Shown one piece after another: positions 17,525 to 26,197 of a stretch of 64,000 nt of DNA. Within the stretch, counting starts at the first letter, position 1. Every line of letters begins with the position of its first letter. This stretch comes from JASSUD01 sp031963445 (lineage in GTDB: Bacteria > Pseudomonadota > Gammaproteobacteria > Burkholderiales > Burkholderiaceae). The position numbers and the translations under genes are program-made. The stretch lies in NCBI GenBank assembly GCA_031963445.1, contig JASSUH010000003.1:1-64000 (forward strand), in the 5' to 3' direction. Under the pieces are notes generated by a model. That model ran no database searches and was not told where the DNA came from. It saw only the letters and a program-made list of their open reading frames with translations.

Positions 17525-20386
17525 TTACTTAGAAAATTGCTGCCTTTTTTGTATAGCTGCCCTGCTCTTCTGCGCTTTCTGTATCACTTCTACCGCACTG
17601 GTTTTATCTTGGTGAGCAGATATTACTTGCGCAGCTTTGGCCTTGTCATTCGTATAAATTTTTAATGTATGGCTTGCCCTCGTAGCACCTACATAAAAAC
17701 TACGTGCGCCAAATATTTGCGCCCAATGCTCTAATTTTTTATTTTCCGTATAGGCTCCCTTCTTTTTCGCATCAATGTGGAAAATAGTCCGCTTCTGCGT
17801 GCATCCCTGGGCGCTATGGATGGTCACGGCATACGCATGATCCCAATGCGGATTCTGCGACAAATTCACTTGATGCAAAGAAGGTTCTGTCCCTTTGTAA
17901 AGCTCCAGGGATGCGACCTGGTTCGCTATGCTTCTGACACGAACTACATCTCCGTTTTTAAATTGCTCTCCATTACGTGTCATACGCATCAGATCGCCTA
18001 CCGCTAGATCACGGTTTTTTGCATCGTACACTTCGACCTTATTATGCTTTTTGGGTGTCCACGTAAGCGTCGTACCGTCTGCTTTTTTCAGCAAGACCTT
18101 ACCACCAGCGGCATCTATAGCCTTAACCCGTGCATATTCCCCTTTTTTTACAATAAGATCTGTATTTTTATAATTTCGCCCGAAGCGCACTACATCGCCT
18201 GCTTTGTAATATTGCGTTTCTTTGATCTTCGCACGCGTCCAACCTTTGGAGATCAGGATTTCATATTTTTCTTCATCCCTCGACAGTTCGCCTAATTCCT
18301 TTAGTCCTTGGCGTATCCCACTATTGATATTGGTTCTATCTTTGTTAAACGCCGTAATCACAATAGTGCTTTCTCGCTCCATACGGCTAAGGTTAAGAAA
18401 ATCTTTCACCACTGCGCCTATAGGATTTTCTTTAATTTCATGGATCATCCCTGCCTTGTCCATATGCGCAAAAGCACGCGCATTATGATGGAGTTGGACT
18501 TGCGTTAAGCGTTGGCCTTTCTCTAATTGGTCACGACCTACTACGATATCTACCGTGCGCTTTAAGGTAGTGGTCTTCTGCCGACTGATTTCGGTCATAT
18601 AGGCCGTTTCAATGCCATTCTTCTGCGCAAGCTCAAAAGGCTTACCCGCTTCCACGGCTTGTAGTTGAAGCACATCACCGACATAGACGACTCTTGCCCC
18701 CGCCTTTTGCGCGGCCACATCAATATCGGCTTTTTGATACTGAGAGAGAAATGAACTCTCATCGACAATCCAAAGCTCACTTTTGCGCACAAAATTGCAC
18801 ACAAAATCTGGCGCATACGGTTTTACAAACGCAATATCTTCTTTAAGCGCCTGCTGGAGTGCATGTTCTTTAATTAAGAACATCGAGACCGTATCCGCAG
18901 CCATTTTCGTTAAGTCTGTCAGTGCTTTAGCCGTAGCGCCTGTAGGAGCCATGCCGCGCACGATATAGCCTTGCTCTTGTGCGATTTCTCGCAATGCGTT
19001 CAACATCGTAGTTTTACCAGTCCCTGCGAGGCCTTGAGTAGCGGTATATCGATCTTGAGTGCAAAGTGAGAGGCTAATGGCCTCTTTCTGTCCCTCCGTA
19101 TAAGCAAAACCTTGTTGACGCTCGGCCAATGCGATGCGTTTAGCCACCTCTTCAGGAGACATAATCTTAGCAACCTGGCCTTTTTGCGCACGGATTTGAT
19201 CGAGCGTGCGCTTTTCACTAGAGAGCATGCGCTTGGTCGTGTAATGATCATTTGGCAGTTTGATTACGCCGCCCATTTTCTCTAAGTGCGTAAAGGCTTT
19301 TTCCACTTCACCTGGGGATACTCGGCCCACGCCATGCTTAATCGCGGTTTCCAAGAGATCATTCTTAGAAAGCACCGCTTCACGCTCAATTAAGTGTTCA
19401 ACGGCAAATTCCATCGCTTCCAATCCCCTAAGCGGGTCATCAAGTGTTGAAATGCCCTCCTTTTGATGGTGCGCTGCTTTGTCCTGTAACACTTTAAAAT
19501 CAATGCCAACACTTTGAGCACGCTCTTTCCAGGTAGTGATCAATTCAGCATGATCGACTTGTTTTTTATGGGCGCGTGTCTTGAGGGTTGCATCTTCTTT
19601 TTGTTGTGCCGAGGCTTGTTCAATGGAAATGCCTTTTGCTTTTAAAGCGGCCGTAATCTCTGTTCGTCTTTGAGAAAAGTGCGTCAGTTGCTCTGGCGTG
19701 AAGCCTGCAATTTCAAAGTTTCCGTGCTCATCAGTTCGTTCAATCGTATAGCCTAGTGCCTGCAATTGATGCGCAAGCTCGGAGGTATAGAGTGCGCCGA
19801 TAAGCCGTTGTGAATGATATATCTCATCATTCACCAATGAGCGCCATTGACCATCTGAACGTAGAGTGGCGTTCATGATGACCGCATGGGTATGCGTTTG
19901 AGGGTCTAAATCTCGACTGGTATTGTGGCGAAACAGGCTTACGACCATATTGCCTGTCTGTAACGATTGCGTTTTTCCGTCTTTAGTAGAGCGGGTATGG
20001 ATAAGGTTCTTTTCAATATAAGTGAGCGCGGCTTTCACCGCCGTCTCATGCGCTTCCCGCACGGCATGTTGGCCATACACTTCTGCCAGTAGAGACACAC
20101 TCTTAGGCGCAGAAAAGGTGACATCGATGCCAGGGCGATGTTGGCGCTCTTTCTTTCCAGTCTCTGGATTCTTGATCCATTTCCCGAGTTGCTGGTTATC
20201 TATATTTCCAGACAATATATTCTGAAAAATGCGCGGCTCAATCTGACCGATTAAGCCCAATTTCACAGCACCTTTACCAAACCATTCTGAATGTGCTAAT
20301 CCCTCATGCTGTGTGTAGTAATTGTCTTTTGAGAAATAATGCAGCGCTTGCCCTGCGCTCCCCACATTGTTCAAACTAATCATCAA
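17525..20386 (-). CDS. traI: TraI, MOBF relaxase-helicase
   Basis: A 953-aa protein close in size to TrwC of R388 (966 aa) and much shorter than F TraI (1756 aa). The N-terminal TrwC-type relaxase domain has candidate catalytic Tyr17 and Tyr23/24 and the metal-binding His triad H154, H165, H167 in HNTSRDLDPQTHTHA. The helicase half has Walker A GLAGTGKTT at 452-460, then the LWIVDESSFLS and YVGDVLQLQAV motifs of superfamily 1. It nicks oriT, stays on the 5' end and unwinds the transferred strand. It is the last gene of the minus-strand processing cluster RHH-traD-traI. Confidence 0.96.
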   Translation of the reverse strand: MMISLNNVGSAGQALHYFSKDNYYTQHEGLAHSEWFGKGAVKLGLIGQIEPRIFQNILSGNIDNQQLGKWIKNPETGKKERQHRPGIDVTFSAPKSVSLLAEVYGQHAVREAHETAVKAALTYIEKNLIHTRSTKDGKTQSLQTGNMVVSLFRHNTSRDLDPQTHTHAVIMNATLRSDGQWRSLVNDEIYHSQRLIGALYTSELAHQLQALGYTIERTDEHGNFEIAGFTPEQLTHFSQRRTEITAALKAKGISIEQASAQQKEDATLKTRAHKKQVDHAELITTWKERAQSVGIDFKVLQDKAAHHQKEGISTLDDPLRGLEAMEFAVEHLIEREAVLSKNDLLETAIKHGVGRVSPGEVEKAFTHLEKMGGVIKLPNDHYTTKRMLSSEKRTLDQIRAQKGQVAKIMSPEEVAKRIALAERQQGFAYTEGQKEAISLSLCTQDRYTATQGLAGTGKTTMLNALREIAQEQGYIVRGMAPTGATAKALTDLTKMAADTVSMFLIKEHALQQALKEDIAFVKPYAPDFVCNFVRKSELWIVDESSFLSQYQKADIDVAAQKAGARVVYVGDVLQLQAVEAGKPFELAQKNGIETAYMTEISRQKTTTLKRTVDIVVGRDQLEKGQRLTQVQLHHNARAFAHMDKAGMIHEIKENPIGAVVKDFLNLSRMERESTIVITAFNKDRTNINSGIRQGLKELGELSRDEEKYEILISKGWTRAKIKETQYYKAGDVVRFGRNYKNTDLIVKKGEYARVKAIDAAGGKVLLKKADGTTLTWTPKKHNKVEVYDAKNRDLAVGDLMRMTRNGEQFKNGDVVRVRSIANQVASLELYKGTEPSLHQVNLSQNPHWDHAYAVTIHSAQGCTQKRTIFHIDAKKKGAYTENKKLEHWAQIFGARSFYVGATRASHTLKIYTNDKAKAAQVISAHQDKTSAVEVIQKAQKSRAAIQKRQQFSK

Positions 20387-20740
20387 TATATCCCGCAGAG
20401 ATAGTATCTCTCACACCTTTATTTAAAATAATAATTAGGCAGGACTGGACATAGCACGCTTAAGCCATGTGCCGTTTTTAATTTTAATTTTTATGTTTTG
20501 ATGATCAAATATTCTAGAGAGCTCAATCAATATTATTAACTAATAGCATAATAACAAATATCAGATAATTGTCGTTCTTGAAAAACCTTCGCCTTGATCA
20601 AAGGAAATAGTATACGACTAGGCATTTTATAATTACAAATATACAAAACAAAAAACTTAATCCGCTAATTAAAAAAAGAAAAATAATATCTAGCGTGGGA
20701 GCATTTGAAATAGTTGAATATTTGCAACATATCCACTGCT
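20387..20740. other. AT-rich spacer upstream of traI
   Basis: This 350-bp AT-rich stretch separates traI from traD. A minus-strand frame at 20598-20792 encodes a hydrophobic 64-aa peptide discussed with the next entry. No promoter was identified with confidence. Confidence 0.3.
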
Positions 20741-20947
20741 TTAAAGTCGATGGCAGCGATCCCAATATAGAAAAAATATCCAAACTTTCCATCCTATTTG
20801 AAGATCAAAAGATGTATTATCTACTTTAATAAATTTTGGTAGAAGCTCAATAAGAATAAATCCACTCAGAATAAGAATCGCAAACCAGAATGAAAATATA
20901 AAAAATACGCCAAGAGGTGTAGATATATTTAAGAAAATTGAGCGCAT
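20598..20947 (-). pseudogene. Small membrane protein gene, apparently frameshifted (or two overlapping genes)
   Basis: Two minus-strand frames overlap by about 50 bases. Frame 20741-20947 encodes 68 aa with an N-terminal membrane segment (GVFFIFSFWFAILILSGFIL); frame 20598-20792 encodes 64 aa ending in a second one (IIFLFLISGLSFLFCIFVII). Joined they would give a normal two-span inner-membrane protein of about 115-120 aa, which suggests one gene with a frameshift near 20745-20790. It lies between traD and traI. Entry-exclusion proteins have this size and topology, but that is only a suggestion. Confidence 0.35.
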
Positions 20948-21051
20948 ATTTTTATATAAAAAATATTATATTTGTTTTCATACTTAACTATATTTTATTT
21001 TTAATAAATTATAAATACTTACATACCATCGTATTTTTTATAAATAACCGA

Positions 21052-22818
21052 TTAATAAATTTCATCTTTTACTATTTGTGTATCACTTATTTCCTCAAAA
21101 GCGATATCAAACGCATTACGCTCCACAAAACCTTCTGCAATTTTTTGCATAGGCACATAGTCATATTGCACTTTAGCAATAGGATAATCCCCTGGCACGA
21201 TCAAATAGCCGGTCATATCGGGTAAGGTCAGTATCTCTGAAGTCAGCACAATGTCCCGCATGGTTCGGCGGCCAGAAACGCTTGCGCCATCTCGATGTGT
21301 ATTGAGGCCATAATTCAACGTTTCTTCTTTTTCATCTATCTCTACCTGGCCCATGAGTTCAGCCATCATTTTCGCTGCCGCGCCATCCGTAACGCGCAAT
21401 AACAGCTTAGTTTGGCACCCTGAAATAATGGTTTTGGCTATATCACGTCCATAGATTGCATAAAACTGCGGAAGATCTTGCATACCTAACAAAAAACACA
21501 GGCCATACTTACGGGTATTTGTGATCGCCAACTTCAGAATATCGAGTTTTTGCAGCGTGAGTAATTCATCTAGGCTGAACCAAAGTCGCTCTTCGTGAAT
21601 AGGATCCAAATCAAGGACGGCTTTAATAGCGATATCCACCCATAACGAAAGCACCGGCTTTAATGCCTCGCGCATCGACTCTCTAGCGGTGATAAACATC
21701 CAAGAATCGCCTTCTTCTTGCACCCATTTTCGAATCGAAAAAGGCTCTCCTGCATCATGTAAAAAGCGAAAAGACTCCAATTGATTCTGCACCGTCATCT
21801 TAATAGACATGCCTGTGCGTTCCGTGAGCGGGTCTACATACGTTGCCCCTGGCGTTCCTTGCAGCAGCGTATACATCTCTTGCAAATTACTATTGGCGAT
21901 GGCTTTATATAAATCTTGGTTTGTGCGTTGTCCTTTTTGGCCTAATACTCGAAAGACTTCTTTGAGTACCATACGACCGGCTTTTGCCCAAAATGGATCT
22001 GCTTCGGCAGGGTCAGGAATGAGTCCATTGGCAATATTGTCAAAATGGTAATCCTTGGCCACTTCGTGCCAAATATTCCAATTAGGACTTCTGGCATCGA
22101 GCGGATTCATCAGAATATCTTTGCCTTCGCGGTAAAAGGCCTGGGTGTACTCTCCGGTAGGGTCATACACAATCAGGCGCTTGCCACGTGCGCGAATTTG
22201 TTTCATTACCGCAAAGAACTGCTGAGATTTTCCGGTGCCTGGGGCCCCACAAAACAAGGCATGAAGCGTTTCAGAATTACGGCGCATAGGAACACCCGCA
22301 ATCTGGTAATAACTCGCATCAGAGCGGGCGTGCATAACACGCGCTAGTTCTGGCCCTTCGAGCAATTGCGCGCCACGTAATCGTTTATCCGTTATTTTTT
22401 GCTTGCCGTAGCGCCACAAAAAGAAAGCAACTAAAACTCCCGCCCCTAACGCAACGCCTAGCCCCCATAAGCATGCCTTTTGAAATTTTTGTAGCACGCC
22501 AGCAATTATGTGCTCTGTCAGGCGAATCGCCTCTTTCGCTTCTATCTGATAGAGACGGCCATTGACGTTTAAATCGATTTTGCTGTTTGCTACAGGCACG
22601 GTATTGAGTGCCTGCGCGAGTAGATGACGTTCTAGCGCATATTTCTCATTAGGCGTCGTCGCTTTCCAAAAATAGATACCCGTGGTTAGCACACTCGATA
22701 ACGCTGTAATGATTAAAATGGCTCTCAACGCGACAAAAAAAAGCTTGGCTTGATGAAGCCATAACTCAGTACCCCGCGAAAAACTTCGTAGGTTTCCCCT
22801 ACCCTCACGTTTAGCCAC
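21052..22818 (-). CDS. traD: TraD, type IV coupling protein ATPase
   Basis: A 588-aa protein with two N-terminal membrane segments (about residues 25-48 and 115-135) around a periplasmic loop, then a VirD4/TraD ATPase domain. Walker A is GAPGTGKS at 191-198, and a Walker B-like LWFSLDELLTL lies later. It links the relaxosome to the secretion channel and drives DNA export. F TraD is longer (717 aa) because of a C-terminal tail that contacts TraM; that tail is absent here, and no TraM is seen. It lies between the RHH gene (59 bases upstream) and traI. Confidence 0.95.
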   Translation of the reverse strand: MAKREGRGNLRSFSRGTELWLHQAKLFFVALRAILIITALSSVLTTGIYFWKATTPNEKYALERHLLAQALNTVPVANSKIDLNVNGRLYQIEAKEAIRLTEHIIAGVLQKFQKACLWGLGVALGAGVLVAFFLWRYGKQKITDKRLRGAQLLEGPELARVMHARSDASYYQIAGVPMRRNSETLHALFCGAPGTGKSQQFFAVMKQIRARGKRLIVYDPTGEYTQAFYREGKDILMNPLDARSPNWNIWHEVAKDYHFDNIANGLIPDPAEADPFWAKAGRMVLKEVFRVLGQKGQRTNQDLYKAIANSNLQEMYTLLQGTPGATYVDPLTERTGMSIKMTVQNQLESFRFLHDAGEPFSIRKWVQEEGDSWMFITARESMREALKPVLSLWVDIAIKAVLDLDPIHEERLWFSLDELLTLQKLDILKLAITNTRKYGLCFLLGMQDLPQFYAIYGRDIAKTIISGCQTKLLLRVTDGAAAKMMAELMGQVEIDEKEETLNYGLNTHRDGASVSGRRTMRDIVLTSEILTLPDMTGYLIVPGDYPIAKVQYDYVPMQKIAEGFVERNAFDIAFEEISDTQIVKDEIY

Positions 22819-22877
22819 ATCGTGCCCCTTTTAGTTTTTTTATTCGGCTTACGCTGCGTTCTGTATTTTAGTTTTTA

Positions 22878-23270
22878 TTACGCTACATTTTTATGGTTTT
22901 TAGATTTTAGCTGTTTTAATTTAACTTGTGCTGTGTTTTGCGCTTCGTAGAGTTTTTGAATATCCCTTGTCCCTACAATTAATTTAAGAAGCTCTTCACA
23001 AGTGAAAAGGGAAAGGGTTATTTCATCAGGAATAGCATGGTCTCTATCATTCCAATTTTCTCGAATTTCAGCCGCTGTACACTTTAAATCTTCTTGAATT
23101 TCTCGCACACTGCTAGCGATCACACCCCGCATAAGTAATTGTCTAAAAAATTCAGACACATCTAATCCATGATTATTTGCTTCACTACGGTAAAAATCAG
23201 CGGTATCGTTATCAAGCCGTATATTGAATCTTCCCGTTTTGCCTTTTCCTATTCTTTTTATTTTTGGCAT
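22878..23270 (-). CDS. Ribbon-helix-helix relaxosome accessory protein
   Basis: A 130-aa protein with a basic start, then an RHH fold (RFNIRLDNDTADFYRSEANN and a helix with VSEFFRQLLMRGV, residues 14-50). The C-terminal half is helical. RHH proteins such as TraY, MbeC or MobC bind oriT next to nic and help the relaxase. It is the first gene after the oriT candidate and precedes traD and traI. The direct repeats TTCGGTGTCGCCAC just upstream are likely binding sites, which would also allow autoregulation. Confidence 0.8.
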   Translation of the reverse strand: MPKIKRIGKGKTGRFNIRLDNDTADFYRSEANNHGLDVSEFFRQLLMRGVIASSVREIQEDLKCTAAEIRENWNDRDHAIPDEITLSLFTCEELLKLIVGTRDIQKLYEAQNTAQVKLKQLKSKNHKNVA

Positions 23271-23299
23271 TTTCTAGTTCTCATAAGGGTTTGGCGATA

Positions 23300-23435
23300 A
23301 AAATAGTATTCGGTGTCGCCACATCATCTTTTCGGTGTCGCCACGCTATAACCCTCGTTAATATTAGGTTAGCGCTCTGCAACGTTAGTTGCGTGGTGTG
23401 TGAGCGTTTTTTAGGGGTGCGGGGATAACCCTGCA
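23300..23435 (+). other. oriT: Candidate oriT with F-like nic
   Basis: The plus strand has GCAAC-gtta-GTTGC (23379-23392) followed directly by GTGGTGTGTGAGCG. F oriT has the same order: an inverted repeat ending in TTTTTGC and then GTGGGGTGT/GGTGC. Nine of the first ten bases after the repeat match. By analogy the nick falls between 23401 and 23402 on the plus strand. On the relaxase side lie two direct repeats TTCGGTGTCGCCAC (23309-23322, 23331-23344), 22 bp apart. The polarity puts tra-processing genes last and 23.4 kb onward first. Confidence 0.72.
23309..23344. promoter_or_regulatory. Two direct repeats, likely RHH-protein sites at oriT
   Basis: TTCGGTGTCGCCAC occurs at 23309-23322 and 23331-23344, exactly 22 bp (about two helical turns) apart, between the RHH gene and the nic hairpin. 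The same-face spacing fits cooperative binding of a small dimeric protein. Confidence 0.55.
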
Positions 23436-23488
23436 TATACAGAAAATTTATTTATACATTATTTCTCGGCATAAGTGGATAAAGATAT

Positions 23489-23544
23489 TTGTAAATAGAA
23501 AATTTAGACTAGTATAAAAATTAGTCTAAATTTTCTATTTACAA
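23489..23544. terminator. Perfect AT-rich hairpin between oriT and first leading gene
   Basis: A 23-bp perfect inverted repeat (23489-23511 with 23522-23544) with a 10-base loop lies 28 bases past the stop of the leading-region gene at 23574 on the minus strand and about 90 bases from nic. It probably ends leading-region transcription before oriT. In single strands it would form a strong hairpin. There is no separate U-tract, so factor-independent termination is not certain. Confidence 0.6.
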
Positions 23545-23571
23545 TCAGCAGATATTTTGATTTTTAATTAT

Positions 23572-24471
23572 TTATGGCACTTCGTTTTCAAATTTATAAC
23601 ATTCTTCTTCATCATCAGATATTATTATATTTTCATAGCCATAATCACCAAACATTCCAAGAACTTTATTTTCTATTGTACTTGTTATTTTTTTCAAAAT
23701 AACTTTATTTGTAATATATAAAAATCCAATTTTTTGTTCTATGTAAATATTAAAATATTTACATTTCCATTCATTCATACCAGCTTTATAAATTTTATTT
23801 AGATCATTTTTTATATCGCACTCTTCTTTTAAAGAATTAATATCGCCATCTAAAATACAGCACACTTTTAATAATTTATATATCTTTGATATTCCCCTAT
23901 TATCAATATACTCTTTTTCACTTTTAAAATATCCATCACCAGAAACGGTTGTTAAGGGATCCTCATATACTAAATCTTTAATAATTATTTTATCTGGATA
24001 TTGACATATAAACTCAAAGCAATCTTGCAAGTCAAGCACACTAGATTCAGTCATTACTTTTATCATAGAAAAATACTCTTTAAATATTTTTTTTATATTT
24101 TCAATAGTAAGTTCCGGAAAATCATTAAGACTTACCTTGGTTATCCATTCTTCTAACGTTTTTCTATCCATATAAATATATAATCCAGATTTTTCTCCTA
24201 AAATCTGCCATATTTTTTTACTCCAATATAATTTTAAGCAAGCCATCATATGATGTCTGTTTAGCGACCTAATATCATCAAATTCTCTGCATCCATTCCA
24301 ATGACGATGTTTAGCATTAATTTTATTGGCAATTTTATTTGACAATTCAACTATATACATACCTCTCTCTGCAATTTCTAATGCTTCGTCTCTTTTATTT
24401 AAAATATCTTTTATATCATCACAAGAAATTAACCCAATAAAATTATCATCTATTTTCATATTTTCTAGCAT
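23572..24471 (-). CDS. DUF4942-like protein 1, leading region
   Basis: About 299 aa, from an ATG at 24471 (a TTG two codons upstream is possible; no strong ribosome-binding site). It resembles the DUF4942 family: an N-terminal IKDILNKRDEALE helix, a KIWQILGEKSGLYIYMD segment matching the W-x-x-LM-x-x-S-x-x-x-x-x-MD signature, an ENIKKIFKEYFSM helix and a C-terminal FNIYIEQKIGFLYITNK strand pair. DUF4942 function is unknown; members are common on plasmids, sometimes fused to methyltransferases. Very AT-rich. It is first after oriT and has its own structured element upstream (24505-25046). Confidence 0.72.
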   Translation of the reverse strand: MLENMKIDDNFIGLISCDDIKDILNKRDEALEIAERGMYIVELSNKIANKINAKHRHWNGCREFDDIRSLNRHHMMACLKLYWSKKIWQILGEKSGLYIYMDRKTLEEWITKVSLNDFPELTIENIKKIFKEYFSMIKVMTESSVLDLQDCFEFICQYPDKIIIKDLVYEDPLTTVSGDGYFKSEKEYIDNRGISKIYKLLKVCCILDGDINSLKEECDIKNDLNKIYKAGMNEWKCKYFNIYIEQKIGFLYITNKVILKKITSTIENKVLGMFGDYGYENIIISDDEEECYKFENEVP

Positions 24472-24504
24472 TTTCAAATACGCCTATAAAAAAGTTTTTA
24501 GAAT

Positions 24505-25046
24505 TTTCCGGATTCCAAGATTCCGAGCTGAACCAAAATTTTTTTGTTGAGTTGGAATTGGCATTTGTTTTTCATTTTTCGTTTTCCGTCTTCCTGAGTT
24601 CGTCGCTGTGCATTTTTGTTATCCCACCCCTTGGGCCACTGCAAGGGAGAAAGCGGAGGCCGCACGCGGAGCACAGCTTGTTGAGCTTCTCTTTTTTGTT
24701 TTTGGGCCGTATTACGGCCCAAAAACACACTTCTAATTACTCAACAAGCGCGCACCGTACGGGTGAGCATTTCAGCCGAAGGCGGCCCTTGCAGTGGCCC
24801 AAGGGGTGGGATAACTTTGCACATAAAGCGACGAACTCAGGAAGACGGAAAACGAAAAACTACAACCCACCGATGCAAAAAGCCGCGCGGCAAGCGCCTA
24901 TCCGGAGGCCCGATAGGGCCGCAGGCTGATTAATGTTTTTGAAGCGCCAAAGGCGCGTGCGTTAAGGATTGAAGCCCGAAGGGGCGAGACTGGCGAAGAC
25001 AGGCTCGACGCGCAGCGCGAAAGCCTGACCCCGAAGGGGGAACGCC
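24505..25046 (-). repeat. Structured leading-region element, copy 1 (candidate ssDNA promoter)
   Basis: About 540 bp upstream of the gene at 23572. A 33-bp perfect outer stem (24575-24607 with 24827-24859) and a 30-bp perfect inner stem (24618-24647 with 24786-24815), joined by a short GTGCA/TGCAC pairing, make arms of about 73 nt. The 138-nt apex holds a CTTGTTGAG/CTCAACAAG stem capped by a terminator-like hairpin (24698-24726) found only in this copy. A conserved TCCGGATTCCAAGATTC box and a TTTTTTTGTTGAG box lie on the gene side; a GC-rich block with several small hairpins (24876-25046) lies on the other. Related to 28074-28540 and 31108-31602. Confidence 0.85.
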
Positions 25047-25369
25047 CATATACATTTTTAAGGCATCTACTGATATTGAGAAGATACTAGTAGGAAGCAA
25101 GACAAGGAAATAATATTTAGGGTGCAGAGGGGAAAAAATAGACTAAGCTTTATCAAGCCATAAATTAATAAATATTGTTTCTGATTACAGAATTTACGGA
25201 CACGCTTAACCATATCCAGCAAGATATACTATATTTATAACCTAAGGTTCAGAATTAAATAGTACAGCCTAATATTGCTTTTACTTTTGTTTACGCCCTT
25301 CTTCCCAAGTAATATGATTAAATAAGGCATTATGAATTTTTAAAAATGAAATATTTTTAATTCATACAT
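25047..25369. other. Spacer without recognised genes
   Basis: This AT-rich DNA lies between structured element 1 and the end of the DUF4942-like gene 2. I see no gene, and no clear terminator for the minus-strand operon that ends at 25370. Confidence 0.35.
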
Positions 25370-26173
25370 TTAATTGTTTTCATTTATTAAAAATTTTTCA
25401 TGCTCGGCAAATGCGGCTGTATTAATCTGATTTAAAATAGAAAAATTAGTAAAAGTAACATGACAATTTCCATTTTTATACAAAATTAGATTAAAATCAT
25501 GCCCATCCCACGATTTTTTACCATCTTCTTTTTGTTCATATAAAATACCGCGAATCGTATTTTCTACAGGTACATTACCTGTTAGGATATGACATATATT
25601 TGCCAATTTATCTAGTGTAGCTATAGTATCCCAATCAAATTTATAGGAATCATATACAACGCACCTTACTAATCCATAGATAACAATCTTTTTTTCAATT
25701 TTTAACGGTTTATTATTTACCCTATCCCATGAGTAGCACTTATAAAAATCTAATATACTCCTGTTAAACATTTCCTTTTTACTCTCATAAAGTGGGGAAA
25801 GGACATTAACAATATTTTTATAATTGAATTCTAAGAATTCACCTTTATTTATCATATCCTCCCATTTTATACGGACTGAATCATCCATATAATTAGACAG
25901 CCTAGATTTATCCATTAATATATTCCATGAGCTACAGTCCCGATCTTTGCAGATATCTCTTATACTATCTTCGGAAACTTTTAAAAACCTGTCATATCGA
26001 GATTTCAAAAAACTTTTTCCAAAATTTTCTATTTTTACATAAATAATATGTTCATCATCACATGATTTTTTATAAAAATTTAAAACTTCGTCCTTACGAT
26101 CTAACATATTTTTTATATTAATACTTTCAAGAAAAGTGACAGCCTCATTATTTACGATATCTTCATTTTTCAT
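25370..26173 (-). CDS. DUF4942-like protein 2, leading region
   Basis: A 267-aa protein with the best match in this window to the DUF4942 pattern: SSWNILMDKSRLSNYMDD, then FNYKNIVNVLSPLYESKKEM, NRSILDFYKCYSWDRVNNK, LDKLANICHILTGNVP and a C-terminal FNLILYKNGNCHVTFTN. It is the last gene of the minus-strand operon 27901-25370, 24 bases after its paralogue at 26198. The two proteins and the one at 23572 share order and signature residues but have diverged strongly, which suggests old duplication and diversifying targets. Function unknown; location suggests establishment or anti-defence. Confidence 0.75.
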   Translation of the reverse strand: MKNEDIVNNEAVTFLESINIKNMLDRKDEVLNFYKKSCDDEHIIYVKIENFGKSFLKSRYDRFLKVSEDSIRDICKDRDCSSWNILMDKSRLSNYMDDSVRIKWEDMINKGEFLEFNYKNIVNVLSPLYESKKEMFNRSILDFYKCYSWDRVNNKPLKIEKKIVIYGLVRCVVYDSYKFDWDTIATLDKLANICHILTGNVPVENTIRGILYEQKEDGKKSWDGHDFNLILYKNGNCHVTFTNFSILNQINTAAFAEHEKFLINENN

Positions 26174-26197
26174 TTTATTACCCTTCGACTTATAAAA

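Noticed and set aside
20387..21051. oriT in the traD-traI spacer
   Set aside because: No F- or R388-like nic sequence or suitable hairpin there, while 23379-23406 has both.
24498..24929. Open frames inside structured element 1, and similar ones at 28026-28418 and 31195-31587
   Set aside because: They lie in the hairpin stems; the covarying stem changes keep base pairing, not protein sequence, and the frames are not conserved among copies.
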